From: Larimichthys crocea
Lineage: Eukaryota; Chordata; Actinopteri; Sciaenidae
Assembly: GCF_000972845.2 (NCBI RefSeq)
Contig: NC_040021.1
Coordinates: forward strand, 12,552,908-12,616,907
Direction: 5' to 3'
DNA length: 64,000 nt
The notes beneath the pieces were generated by a model, which was not told where the DNA came from, searched no databases, and was given only the letters and a program-made list of their open reading frames with translations. The translations under genes were made by a program, and so were the position numbers. Within the stretch, counting starts at the first letter, position 1, and each line of letters starts with the position of its first letter. Shown piece after piece: positions 1 to 11,966 of this stretch.

Positions 1-1020
1 CAGCTATTCAGTTCAGTTCAGTTTACCTCACGATTGCTGAACAGTTTCAGCCGCGATGACTTGCCCGACTTGTAAAAAACAGTGATATAGTAAAAACTGT
101 GCAGTGTTTTGTTGTCTGATGAGCCTTCAAACTTTGTGGATTTGTCATTTAACTGAACTTTCTGATCATTAGATATGATCATAATTGATTCCAATGAGCT
201 CCAAACAGATTTAAAAGTTGGGGAGGTCACTTGTATTGAAGTGGTGCTATCAGAGTGGAGTTATCAGAGTTAATATTGAGAAAGAAAAGGTCAGATTGTA
301 GCCTCCTGATACTCTGCAACCCCCTTTTGTTAGAATATAATTTGGATGAACAGATCCTTTCAGGCAATCAGAAACACTGTCCTTCAAAACTAATTAATAG
401 CAAACACACTTGCACCAAGCACTCGCACGAGCACATGACAAACACACAGGGACAAGTACACACCCACGTTCATACAACTGAGCAGCAGCAAACCAACACA
501 GTTATCAGACGTATTAGATGTAAGACGATTTCTCTCCGTCTCTGCTGATGTTATCTTCACACGAACACTGTTCTGTGTTGCTCTCAACATGCCCCTGTTC
601 ATTCAGCTCTTAGGTGGCAGAGGCAAGATTATTTCTCAAAGCAGTGTCACACGCTACCCATCTTACTCCATTCATACACCCCCCCCCCGTAACTCCCCCT
701 GATTTATCTTCTCTGTCTCAGGCTGTGCACCCTGCTCTATTCTTTCTACCTCGCTCTTGGTCTGTCAAACTTTACATGTTCATACATTTGCTCTGTCTTT
801 TTAATTTCCCTTCTCATCCCTATTTCACCCATCCACGCTCCATTTGATTTTCTCCTCCCCGCGTTTAAATCGCATATCTTTTCCCCTCGTCCCCCTTCCT
901 CCATCAGTCTTGCTCTCTTGTCTCTGCATGATAAAAGCAGCATGTTGCTCAGGTGTACCGATACAGGAGCTTTAATGTTTCATTTAATAGAGGCTCTATC
1001 ACTTAATAGAGAAGCTTTCG

Positions 1021-1290
1021 CTTATCTGATCCAGGAGCAAAGAGAAGGTCTGCTGGGTCTGAGAGGACTACTTTGTGACAATTGCTTATCTGATCAGGAA
1101 ACAGTGGAGAGCGGCCCGCACAGTCTTAAACTATTACTCTCTTATCAGATTGTGGCTTTCCAAAACAAGAGGATGGTTAGTAAGTTGAATGAACGTTGGC
1201 CTCTTTGGATGTTGAGATTCTTTTGGAGAACTTTGTTCTTATCTTAAGACAGTGAAGACACGCATAAAGTTCCCATCACATCTTTATCAG
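1021..1290. promoter_or_regulatory. Candidate GATA motif cluster
   Basis: CTTATCT or CTTATCA words (WGATAAG on minus) occur at 1021, 1085, 1141 and 1238, with TTATCA near 1284. Two of them lie in a short direct repeat (CTTATCTGATC plus CAGGA or AGGA, 64 bp apart). Confidence 0.3.
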
Positions 1291-1454
1291 CAGTCTGCTC
1301 TCCTGCTGTTCTTTTTCTTTGTATTCCACCTTTTCTATTCTGTCAAACCGGTTTAGTGGAGAGTCTCTGAGACCTATGAGCAGATTGTTATTTTATTACT
1401 TGATGATGACATTGGATCTTACCTACTGACTGAAAACAGGCATTAAAGCCTCAA

Positions 1455-1640
1455 TAAATCAACTGTACAACCACTATCACTAAAATTATTAGTAGATTCA
1501 TTGGTTCCCAACGAAATAAATCTGAGGGATCATCAGATGATTAAAGTAATGATTTTTTTATTTTTTTTTTGCATTTTCCTTTTGTGAGATAAATGACACT
1601 TCTCTTCAAAATCTTTTAAATTAAACATCTCGATGAGAAA
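1455..1640. repeat. Possible old dispersed repeat
   Basis: TTGGTTCCCAAC, AATAAATCTGAGGGATCATC and AGATGATTAAAG recall a common fish repeat (GGTTCCCAACC..GGGGTC..GAGATGATTA). It is too decayed to set limits. Confidence 0.35.
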
Positions 1641-2006
1641 AAATAACTGATTAAGTAACTACAAGGCCGTATCCTGTGATGAGAATTCACAAGTACACAC
1701 TGTTTTATTTTAAAGAGGGTCCCAACAAAAACAAACATTACAGCTGGATTATTTGACGAACAGACAATGACCTGATGACACTTGTAATAATTAATCACAC
1801 CATCATTCATCAAGCACAAGCTTTCATCCAGGTCCAACTCATTCAGTTTTTATTATTGGTCAGAAATCTGAGCCCATCACACTGAGCTCAGAGATGTTGT
1901 GAAGTGCACATTTCATAATTTTTTCATGGTTAAACGATTATTTAAGCCGTCTACATTGTGTGTGCCCAATGCAATATATACAGGCCACTATTACAGTGAC
2001 ACTTAC

Positions 2007-2141
2007 CGCGGTCATGCTGTTGATCTGATCCAGAGTCAGCTGCAGCAGTTGCTCATCACCACTCTCAGCCATCAGTTTGAGCGCAGGCTGCTGGAGACTC
2101 GGCTGGCTTTGGAGCAGCAGCGTGGTTATGTGTCTGATACA
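2007..2141 (-). CDS. nbas: nbas exon w13 (135 bp), last exon in the window
   Basis: It encodes residues 707-751, from CIRHITTLLLQSQPSLQQPA, through LKLMAESGDEQLLQLTLDQI, to NSMTA. Both boundaries are phase 0. The acceptor is CCTCTTCAG and the donor is GTAAGT. The human counterpart is LCLLLLNQSLLLPSLKLLLE and EMALEQITAVT. In human about 92 more residues follow. No frame encoding them is visible below 2007, so the final exon or exons must lie outside the window. Confidence 0.94.
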
Positions 2142-5100
2142 CTGAAGAGGAGGAGGGAGAAAAAGAAGGACGGCAGGATGGATGGATGGATGGATGGATG
2201 AATGCATAGATGTGTGGATGAACAGATGAAAGGAGGGGGGATAAAAGCAAAAGAAGTTGGATAGGAATGGGGAAAGGTAATCAGAAGACAGAGTAGAAAA
2301 GAGCGAGAGAGAACAGAAGGGGAGAGTAGGAGACAGAGGAAGGGGAGAGAGTAGGCGAGGAACACTGAAGGTTAATCGATGTGCATATACTGTACAGACA
2401 CGCAGGAACATAATACTTTTAAAAAGGTCTACACACAAACACACACACACTCACGACACACAGTCCTGTTGCAGCCCCATCCAGTAATATATGGATATCA
2501 CAATGCAATCTGACTCCCCCATGCTCTGGCGGTTTCATTCCAGCAGATTCAAATTAAAGCTGTTTAGAACAGAGTAAAAGGCCTCTTTCTCCACCTCCCA
2601 CCCCCCTTCCCACACTAATATTAGACAGCCAGGCAGACACTAGCCTATTCACACTGAATAGCATTAGCGCTAAACTAATATCACAGTCAGCTGGCGCTAG
2701 ACATACAGAATGGCATTAGGCGTACCACTTCCATGGTGCTCAGCAGGGCATGAATAGCATTAAGGGCCGTCAGATATCAAAGAGCGGCTAGTGCCTATAG
2801 TACATTGCAAAAAGCATTGAGATGATGCTAACATGTTGCTGCGGGTTACATGCTTAATAGCTTTGGGTTCCTGTATTAAGATACACGGTAAAACGCTGGT
2901 ACTGCAGTGAGGTTACATTGAATTCAGACAAGTTTAACCCCCTATTGTTGATGAGAATGGTAATGGCAGATGAATGGAAATACTATTTTCTTATCTACCT
3001 TGTATATTGTAAGGCGCTAACAAGTGAATTGGCTGAGTGGTTAATAACACTTTCTTCTTTGGTCTGACAAACTCAGAACACATTTATTCTTACTTTACAT
3101 AGACTTTAAGCAAAAATTGTAGAAAAGTAACTTGTGACTAAACTGCCAGATCCAAGTATTTGCCTCTGATATGTAGTGGAGTAGAAGTACAGATGAGCAT
3201 AAAAATGAAAATACTAATATGAAGTAAAGTTTCTAAACTTAAAGTAAATGTATTTAGTTTCCTTGCACTACTTTTTTATTCTATGAATAACGCACCATTA
3301 CGTTCCCATTACTGTTACTGTATTCACCTAGTCACTGTAGCATTTACAGTGGCAAGCAGGTATAATGGTTTTTGTGGACGTTATAATTTGATCTACTTAC
3401 TGCAAAGAAAAGATGACACAAGCAGATATACACACACATATCCAACGAGTGTTTGCTGATTACCTGTGCAGGCAGCTTGTGTTTGGTGTTATAGAGGGAC
3501 CGCACCATGGTGACAACCTGCTGATCCAGGTCTAATGTGACCTCTGACCCCTGGCAGTGGGTCAGCAGAGCCGAGGTCAGTACCACCCAGGGGTTACGCT
3601 CTGACTGTGCCCTGGAAATAGAAAGAGCAAGACAATGTGAAAGTATGTGTTTGTGTGCAGAGCTTCTGTCTCTTCTGAGTAGAATGTAGAGTAGTACATA
3701 CAAGAGTAGTCATGTGACGTATATAAGCATGAAGCCTCTATGTAATGAGTGCGTTTATGACAACAGAAGTAGGCAGTGTATAATAAAACAAACGCAACAT
3801 TACAACGTGTGAAATGACTGTTCTTTTATTCATCCGTTACTTTGCATGTCACCAGATGGTAATCCTGTTAGACTATGACTGGGTCACGCCAACTGACTAC
3901 TATATGTGCACCATATTGCATGCAAATGTACATTATGAATAATATAAACACAACAGCCACATAAGAATAACAGTGTCACCCTCCCTTCAAATCACAGGCT
4001 GACATGAACAGGTGGGCAGAATTATCAAGAGGTTTGCAGACGACCTAATGAATTCTGACGTTAGCGTGTAAGTCAAGAGTAAAGATGTTTGACCACAAAA
4101 CTCTTAACATCTACGTGCCGCGTTTCCTCTCTTTCTCTCTCCCAGTGGGATCGTCGGGGGACAGCTGTCAGCTGTGACAGGCGTCACTTTGTTTGCTAAT
4201 GCCTCCGGAATGACAGATTAGCCAGGGAATGCCAGCGATGCTAAGCTCATATGACCTTTATGGTTCTTTATTAAAACGTATCAGTCATATAAAGACCGGA
4301 AAAGAATATTGGAAACCACGGAAAGACTCATCTGTTAATTAGATCTTAGTTGACGGATGGGTCGTGTGTAACCGCTGTTAGTGGTTATGGATGTTGCAGC
4401 AAAGCCAAAGCCTCAAGAAGAGAAAGCACTTTTTTTTTGAGGGTGTAAACATACACGATACATTTTTTTTAACTTGGTTAAAACAGTGGTTAAAAGATAG
4501 CCCATATGCTAACACTGTTGGGATTTGCGTGTGTGATTAAAATGACAATCAGTGTGTGTTAAATAATGAACGCTGATGGGAAAGAAGGAGATTGGAGATG
4601 AGAGGTGGAATCTGATATGGATGTGTGCTTTGTTTCACTCTGGGTGTTTTCCCATAATAAAAGGTTAGATGGCAACATGTCGATAAATCCTCATGATGAT
4701 GAGAAATAAAATAAAAAAACGTCAAGTGCTTGGAGATTAGGCTACTGAAGTGAATCTTAAGAAAGCGTGTTAGAGGAGGGAGACCCTGAGGTAATATCCC
4801 ATGCGTGTGTGCCTATGTATATCTGCAATAAGAGGAGAGTGTGTAATAGAGAAGAGCTTGTAAGTGAGAAAGAGAGGAAAGACAGCAGGGAGAACAGCGG
4901 GGCTCCTGTGTGTGTCAAACACAGACAGCTCTCCATCCAGCTACCAGGGCGTCTTGTCCTGACAAGCTGCTTCACCTTCAGACGATGCGGCCTGGGAAAA
5001 AACAAGTGTCCACTTGTGCTGCTGGCACAATGCTGCTTCCTGTGCTTTACCAGGGGACGGGGGGGGAAGAGTGTCTGCTCGCTTGCCAAATCTGTCACAG

Positions 5101-8100
5101 GGTGCAGCGTGAGTCACAGCCAGCCTCCATCCGTGCTTTGAATCATGACTCAGTTTATGCGGACAGACCAAAGGATAAGCTTTTTAGATGCAACTCAATA
5201 TTGCTTCCAGAAGAGCCTCTTGTAGAAACAAATCTCCACTCTACAGATGCACATAAACACACCAGTAAACATACATCAATCCCAGCCAGGATTTAATGCT
5301 GAGTCAGACTAATAGTTATGGTTAACCATGTGCGAGATAACGCCCTCAAGACTTAAGAGAACATTTTAAATGAGGCATTTAAAGGTTACATTATTCTGGG
5401 TTTTGTGTCCCACATTATGGCTGCCGGATGTAGCAGCCATTACACATAAAATGCACAGTGAACACAGAACAGACCTTAATTTCAGGCTTCTGTGCTTCAA
5501 AGAAGCACATTACAGTAAGCGTATGTATGCATGTTGCCCCAAATTAACTCGAGTGATTTAAATGAGGACGACCAAAGAGAGGGAAAAGAAAATCCATAAT
5601 CAAAACCGGTCTTTGTACTCTGCATTATGTTTGGATTTACATCTGAAAGACAGTACAGCAGCAGCTCAGACTGAAGCTAAAAGAAATGATTATAGCCGAA
5701 TGTCCCAGCAATGGTTTGACTACGACTGCAACACTCACAAAGTCAGTGGAGTGTCAGTGAAATCCGGGGGTGAACTTGAAGCAGCTGCGGCGTCCAAAAC
5801 CTAATCCCATCTCTCCTACCGCTTCTCAGTTGAATGGCACTCCACCAGAAGAAACACAGGCTTTACACAAACCCTGTCACAACTCTAAACACACTGATGT
5901 ATAAAAGCCATTTCTCACACTCGCTCCTGACTCTTTGTTACACAAGTCTAAAAGAACATATTTTCAAAACTTAAACTGTCTCCCTTTAGTAATTTGCGCC
6001 TCCACACAAAGCAGTTCTCTCTTGAGTTGACTGACAAGAATTAGTGTTGGGCAGAACAATTTGTCTTTCATCCAGTGTAGAGGGGGGAAAACAGATTCTG
6101 CATCTAATGGCCTGTTTCCACATAAAAAAAACCCTTTCCAGGGCCCAAGAGCCATTTCAATTCCTCTTTTACTTAACCTGCATTTTGACCAGAGAGACAC
6201 AGAGACAAAAACCTTTCAGCTGTCCCGGAGTTTGCGGTGCTTAAAGTTTCAAACCAAGTCCCCCACAGCTGCCTCACCTGATATGCAGCTTCATTTCTAC
6301 AGTACTGTGGAAAAACATGTGCAAACACAGTGAGAGCATTTGCTAATTGTTTCAGTTTCTATGCTGTTAAGTAGAAATAAATAATCATCAAACCTTGCAT
6401 CCATTAATTACATTAGAGTCTCTCCACAGTAAATACAAAGAAAAACAAGGTGACTTATTATTCTTGTTTGCCTAATGTCCATGCTTATTCTGAATAGGTG
6501 AAAATGCAAAGAGGGATGGACAGAAAAAAATCATGATTTTAGTTCCTGTAGCAGCTGGAACTTTTTGGTTCAAGAGGAGTTTAACTCAAACTTAAACTTT
6601 ACATGTCACCCAACTATGACACCTTTACAGTTCAGGCAGGCTGTGAAGTCACAGCAGAGCTGTGATCTCTCACTATTGATTAAAAGAGCAAGTATCCCAT
6701 CATGAAGAACTCTACTTACAATCTGCTTTCACTGAGCTGGAAAGATAAACTCCTGACTGCGTAACCCTGTATTGTCTCGCTGAGCAACACTCGCTTTTAA
6801 TCAAGAACAATGGAGCAGGGACCAATCACATCATTAGACACTTATCGATAATAAAGCAAACACTTGCTGATGCTCATAAGACTCAAGCTGTTGCAATAAG
6901 CCAGAAGCTTTGTGAGGATGCCTGTTTCTATTTCCAACTCTAAAAGTGTGCGATATCTTTACCTGAGCGATTAGAGGCCCTATTCACAATCCCTGCTCTT
7001 AGTGAAAAGAGGATGCATTGAAATGTCTTCATGTGTCACTGATTTAATTAACTACAAAAAAAAGTGTTTTCAGTGTCTGTGGTTGACTGTTAACCACACA
7101 CAAACACACTCAGTATTCATATAGCTTAAGCGTGGACAGATGGCTTTGACCCAAACTAGTGAAATAGCACTCATTGTAGCTTTTAACTGTAAAACCGACT
7201 TCACTCAAGGTTCTGAGAGGACATGAATGCATGAAGAGAAGAGGGTGAAAGAGAGAGAATTAGATTTGGTAAGAAAGGATAGAAAGAAAGTAAATCAGCT
7301 GCTACATCAATCTGTAATGATCGGATATTTGTATTTTCTTCTCCAAAGGCCTGCCCTTACACACATAATGCTGTATGCATGAATGAATAATATCTTTGAA
7401 TAATAGCTAATGAGCTGTTAACCTGGGATTTCAGGCACATTAACAGCTCTTAATAAGTAATTACTGTGCTAGAGGTGCTTACAGAATTGTTTTGATATTT
7501 TGCCGAGAGTTGGATCAATAGAGAAGATCGATATCACTCTCATATCCTTACGTTAAATATAAGTTTACAGCCAGCAGTCTGTTTGCTTAGCTTAGCATAA
7601 AGACCAAAGGCAGGGGCTAGCCTGGCTCTGCCTCAAGGAAAGAAGTTATTTATCACATCGCGATATCGCTTTAACCTTGAAAAGGTAAAAAAAAGGTTAA
7701 AAGACATTTGTCTTACACTTCCTCCTTCATCATGGGCGGCCACGCTTGTAGGAGGAGCATGAGCTGTTGAAAGTCTTCCCACTTCTGTGCAGCTTCCAGC
7801 AGCTCCAGGAAGAGGGCGTATCTTTTCTCCTCATTCTCTACATCTTCTATCTGAACCTGAGGGGAAGGGTGGAGAAGCAAGGAAAATCAGTTTAAGACCA
7901 ACAAGCCCAGGTCAATAATACTATACACAAATTAGGTGAATGATGAGTGTTTAGGCAAGAGTAACCATCTGCTTCTGTCAAATTCTGCTACATGCGCAAT
8001 GTTGTGGATAAATGTGATAATAACTAGCAGCGTTGTCCACTGAAAAGTGGATTTCAGTGATTGTTTTCTTGGCCTCATCCACTAGACACCATCCAACACA

Positions 8101-8628
8101 AATGCAACAGAAACAGGAGAGCAGCTTTCATTGATTTCAAATGAAGCATGCTCTCAATTGTGATGGCGAAACTTGACAGCCCCGATGATTGCAGCAGAGT
8201 TTGTGGGCTTAGGCATTCCTGCCAAAACAGGGCCCGAATGAACTGCGCAATCACAAACACTCAATCTAGACGAGTATCAAAGCCTTCAGACTTCAAACAA
8301 GGTATCGAGAGGAAGGAACAAGGCTTCATGCGTAACGGCACATTTTACTGTTAGTTTAGAAAAAGAAAAAAACGTCACCTGTGGCTAAACTTGTTCTGTA
8401 CTATTGTGAGAGGAGAAATCAAGAGGGAGAGTGCAAGAAAAAGAGAGTGAATAGGAAAGAGGGAGGGTTAATGTGGAAAAAATGAGAGGAGGAGGAGGCA
8501 GAGGGAAAGTAATTAATTTTCTTCTCAAAGGTTGGCTTCTAGTGTGATTTAACAGTTCAGAGAGCGGCTGATTTCTGAGGGGAAAACTACAACCTGCCAA
8601 AGCATGGCTGCTGCAAAGACAGGCTGTG

Positions 8629-8681
<53 letters not shown>

Positions 8682-11600
8682 CACACACACACACACACAC
8701 TTACAGCCAGACTCATAAAACATAGTTTCAGCCTCAGTGGTGTGATCAAATTTATATGACAGGATATCTATGTAAAGCCTGACCATATATCATCAGTATA
8801 AAGATTCACAGTCTAATTCAAACATTTTAAGACACTAGGAACTGTCTGTGAGTGAACCCGTAAATACACACAACCTTTATTTTCAATCGTACAACAAGCG
8901 TTGTAATGAAGCTGGGTTGCTGCAGAAACCATCTGTGCACTCCTCTATGCGTTCTGGTAAAGATTTAGCTCCAAAGTAGTCATATTTGGGCTAGCATATT
9001 AAAATGTTCCATTAACAATAATTTAATGAAATGGATTTCGAGGCAGTAAAAGGGAGGATAAATTTATCCTTAGGGAGGATAAATTATGAGCTCCATAGAG
9101 CAGTCTGTCTCATGTACCAATACTAAGGTTTTATACCGTCAAAAGAAATGCATAAAATAGCTGCATTAAGATGCCAAAGACATTAACTCTCATACATGAC
9201 GCAACACTGCCTTCAAAACGATAACAAAACTTTTCTCTGTCACATAAATAAATTTCATAATGCTGCCATAAATGGCTTGACAGCAGCTATGTTGACTAAA
9301 TGTATATTGGAGCTCCTGTGGCCACAAAGACCGCATCTCCCACTGCACTGCACCTACAAAACTGTGGCATGTCATCGCTGTCCTGTACATCCCTCCCTCT
9401 GCAAACCTAACATCTGCCTGCAGCACCATACTGTACACTCCATCATCGCCACCCCTTTCGTAATCTGACACAAACATGGTTAATCACTTTTTGCAGCTGT
9501 TGCACATTACTTAATTGTTCTTATTAGATTGTCACTTGTTTACATATGTTGTTTTTGTTTCTTTGTATACCTGGAGTAACCTTGGAGTATTGTAACAAAA
9601 ATAATGTCCCCCTGGGATTATTAAAGTATTTCTGATTCTGATATCGCTGGATTACAAAGCTTTTAGCTACAACACAATTTAAGAATTTAAAGCAGAGCTG
9701 CAGTAGAGCACTGCAGGTGAGTTGTTTTATGCTGTGTAGATCATTGTAGAGGCAAAAGTGAATTAAGTCTCACATTTTCTTTGCAACTACTGGAGGCACA
9801 CAAATTAGTTCCTTCCCTAAAAACATTATATTTGAGGGACATGGATCTGTGGATTGCCACAACAATGACAGTATGACAGTACAAAGAATTATTTAGAAGA
9901 ATAAAGAATTTCTTCCGCCTCCCGGCTAATCTAAATATCAGCAAAGACATGGATCATCTGAGGACCTGAGGCAGGCCGAATTATGCCTTGGTGCTCGAAT
10001 AAGCCATCTGTAATGACACTTCCCTGTCAATCAAGTGGCGACGCTGTTAAATATGCGCAAATTCAATTCTTAATATCATCTGAATAGGTGAGTAAAGCAC
10101 CGGAGGTTGCCGTTTGGGCCACACCAAAGATTCCTTGATTCATTTGTTTGTAACAGAAAGAGTTTATAAAGTTTAGACTTTGTTTTCAAAGCATGGGACA
10201 AACCAATTTGTGTGCCAAGGAGCCTTCAAACTGACAAAATGTAATCAAAGATTATCAGACAAGTCAAAAACAGAATGGAATACATCAATAAATATTGTTG
10301 TTAGTTAAATCATTAAATAGCTTATTGTTAAATAACATAAAAATAACACAATCATCCATATGCTGTACTGCTTACTGCTATAGCATGCCTTCATAAACTC
10401 TTGTAATGGTAGCTAAAGCATCTTATCTGTCAAGCTAATGCTAACAAAGTTCGCCGGCTTACATAACTTAGAAGTTGGTAAAAGGAAACAATAATAATTC
10501 TCCTTTTTATTAGCTTTAAAAGGACAAGAAGAGATGTGTTTTTATACTCTATTGTATTTACAGTATTAAACCAACAGTCTTGACAAAACGTTTCAGACAA
10601 TGTTTTACTTTGTTTTGTTGGTTGTGGGGCTCCATATAATCCACTTGCTCTTATAAATGTCTTCCAATGGACCGACACCACTAGGTGCAATGGATTATAG
10701 GTAATTAAGCGGTTCTCATGGCTGATTTCCTTCATAAAGCATCTGAAACTCCTACTGAGTCTGAGACACTTGTGCTGTTAAACCTCTAATTTATAAGTAA
10801 CAGCAAATGCAAGTAACTGGCAGCCCAACAGATCCATGCTTAGTGGTGTAGTGAAGCGCCTTATAATGGGGGTTGGAGCAATAAATGAATAAAGCTGAAG
10901 CTCAGGACCCTCTGGAAATGGAGGTCATTTGGGAAACAGAAATGGAATCTTAACTACCTGTAAAAAGCCCTTGCTGCAATCTAAAGCTCTGAAATCCATC
11001 ACTGAATGTAAACTGCAACCCAAAGCCTGTTCATCATTCTTACTGCCTCACTGTCTTATGAATACTGAGCACTGTCTCCCTATTGAAGCATTGTATAAAG
11101 TTTTATGGCTACATTTATTCATTATGTTTGAAAATTTAAAGGTGTGCAAAGCCTTGGGCTTCCCTGATAATATTGTGATTGCATGTTCACATATAAAACA
11201 CATTATAAATTGCACATCCACACACACAGTCGTACAACTACACACCTATATCCCACCTCCTAAAATCCTGCTTGCGCACACACACTCATCAAAACTCACC
11301 TACAGTAGACCACAAATTAAATTGCTGCCAATTACTATGTGGCTGTGAGGCTTTTATTTTCTTAACAAGCGAGGATGGTAATTAATTATGCCTAGTGATT
11401 AAAATCAACATTTCCTCTGTGGTGTTGTACAAAGAACATAGTGCAGGAGGGCATCAGGGCAGGAAGAGGAGGGAGGGAGAGGACGAGATTGTCAGCCAAT
11501 ATGATAACACTTAGCAGAAAAGTCCTGACAAATTAAGTCACACGGTCTCTCAGTCAGTCAGCCAATCTAAATATATATACCACAGGTACATATTTGTCCA

Positions 11601-11935
11601 CATCTCTGCATATTTAGACCTTTTTTCTCTTTCATCTAATGAACATGCTTCCCCTTTTTCCATCTATCAGCCTTTCAAACACTCAATTTTCTTTCCTGCC
11701 CATCTGTCCATTCCAAGATCAGTCAGTCAGACAGCACGATAAATGCTAATGGAAAAGTGAATTTATGAACTCAATCAACTCAATATTTTTTATTTGGACT
11801 TTATCGTTTTTTATGACCCATCACCGCTCCCTCATCTCAAGGAAAACTTTTTAAATGACAGTACAATCACAGGTTATGCAACTAGCCACAGCAGCCTGTC
11901 AAACTCTGAATTTCACGACATGTCGAAATGATGTT

Positions 11936-11966
<31 letters not shown>

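Larger units (their letters stand above)
1..2006 (-). other. Partial nbas intron after exon w13
   Basis: No nbas exon is visible here. It holds a cluster of GATA-type motifs (1021-1290), a probable old dispersed repeat (about 1455-1640), and an unexplained serine-rich minus-strand open frame near 18-254. Otherwise I see AT-rich intron sequence. Confidence 0.8.
2142..3463 (-). other. nbas intron w12-w13 (1322 bp)
   Basis: It contains a GGAT-type tetranucleotide repeat and purine-rich tract next to exon w13 (2175-2360), and a decayed fish dispersed repeat (about 3100-3290). The stretch 2600-2830 looks non-repetitive, with several short related ATTAGC or ATAGCATTA words; I cannot assign it a function. 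Confidence 0.8.
3612..7716 (-). other. nbas intron w11-w12 (4105 bp)
   Basis: It holds two motif-rich stretches described separately (4157-4220 and 5105-5310). A dispersed-repeat remnant starts at about 7480. No coding sequence or RNA gene is recognisable. The plus-strand open frame at 4910-5296 has no family resemblance. Confidence 0.75.

Noticed and set aside
1..2006. Terminal exon of nbas
   Set aside because: I looked for the last 90 or so residues of the family on minus and found no frame resembling them; the gene must continue outside the window.
4910..5296. 128-codon plus-strand open frame
   Set aside because: No recognisable family; overlaps frames on the other strand of similar length, as expected by chance.
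10929..11348. 139-codon plus-strand open frame in the large intron
   Set aside because: No motif, no domain-like pattern and no splice context; likely chance.
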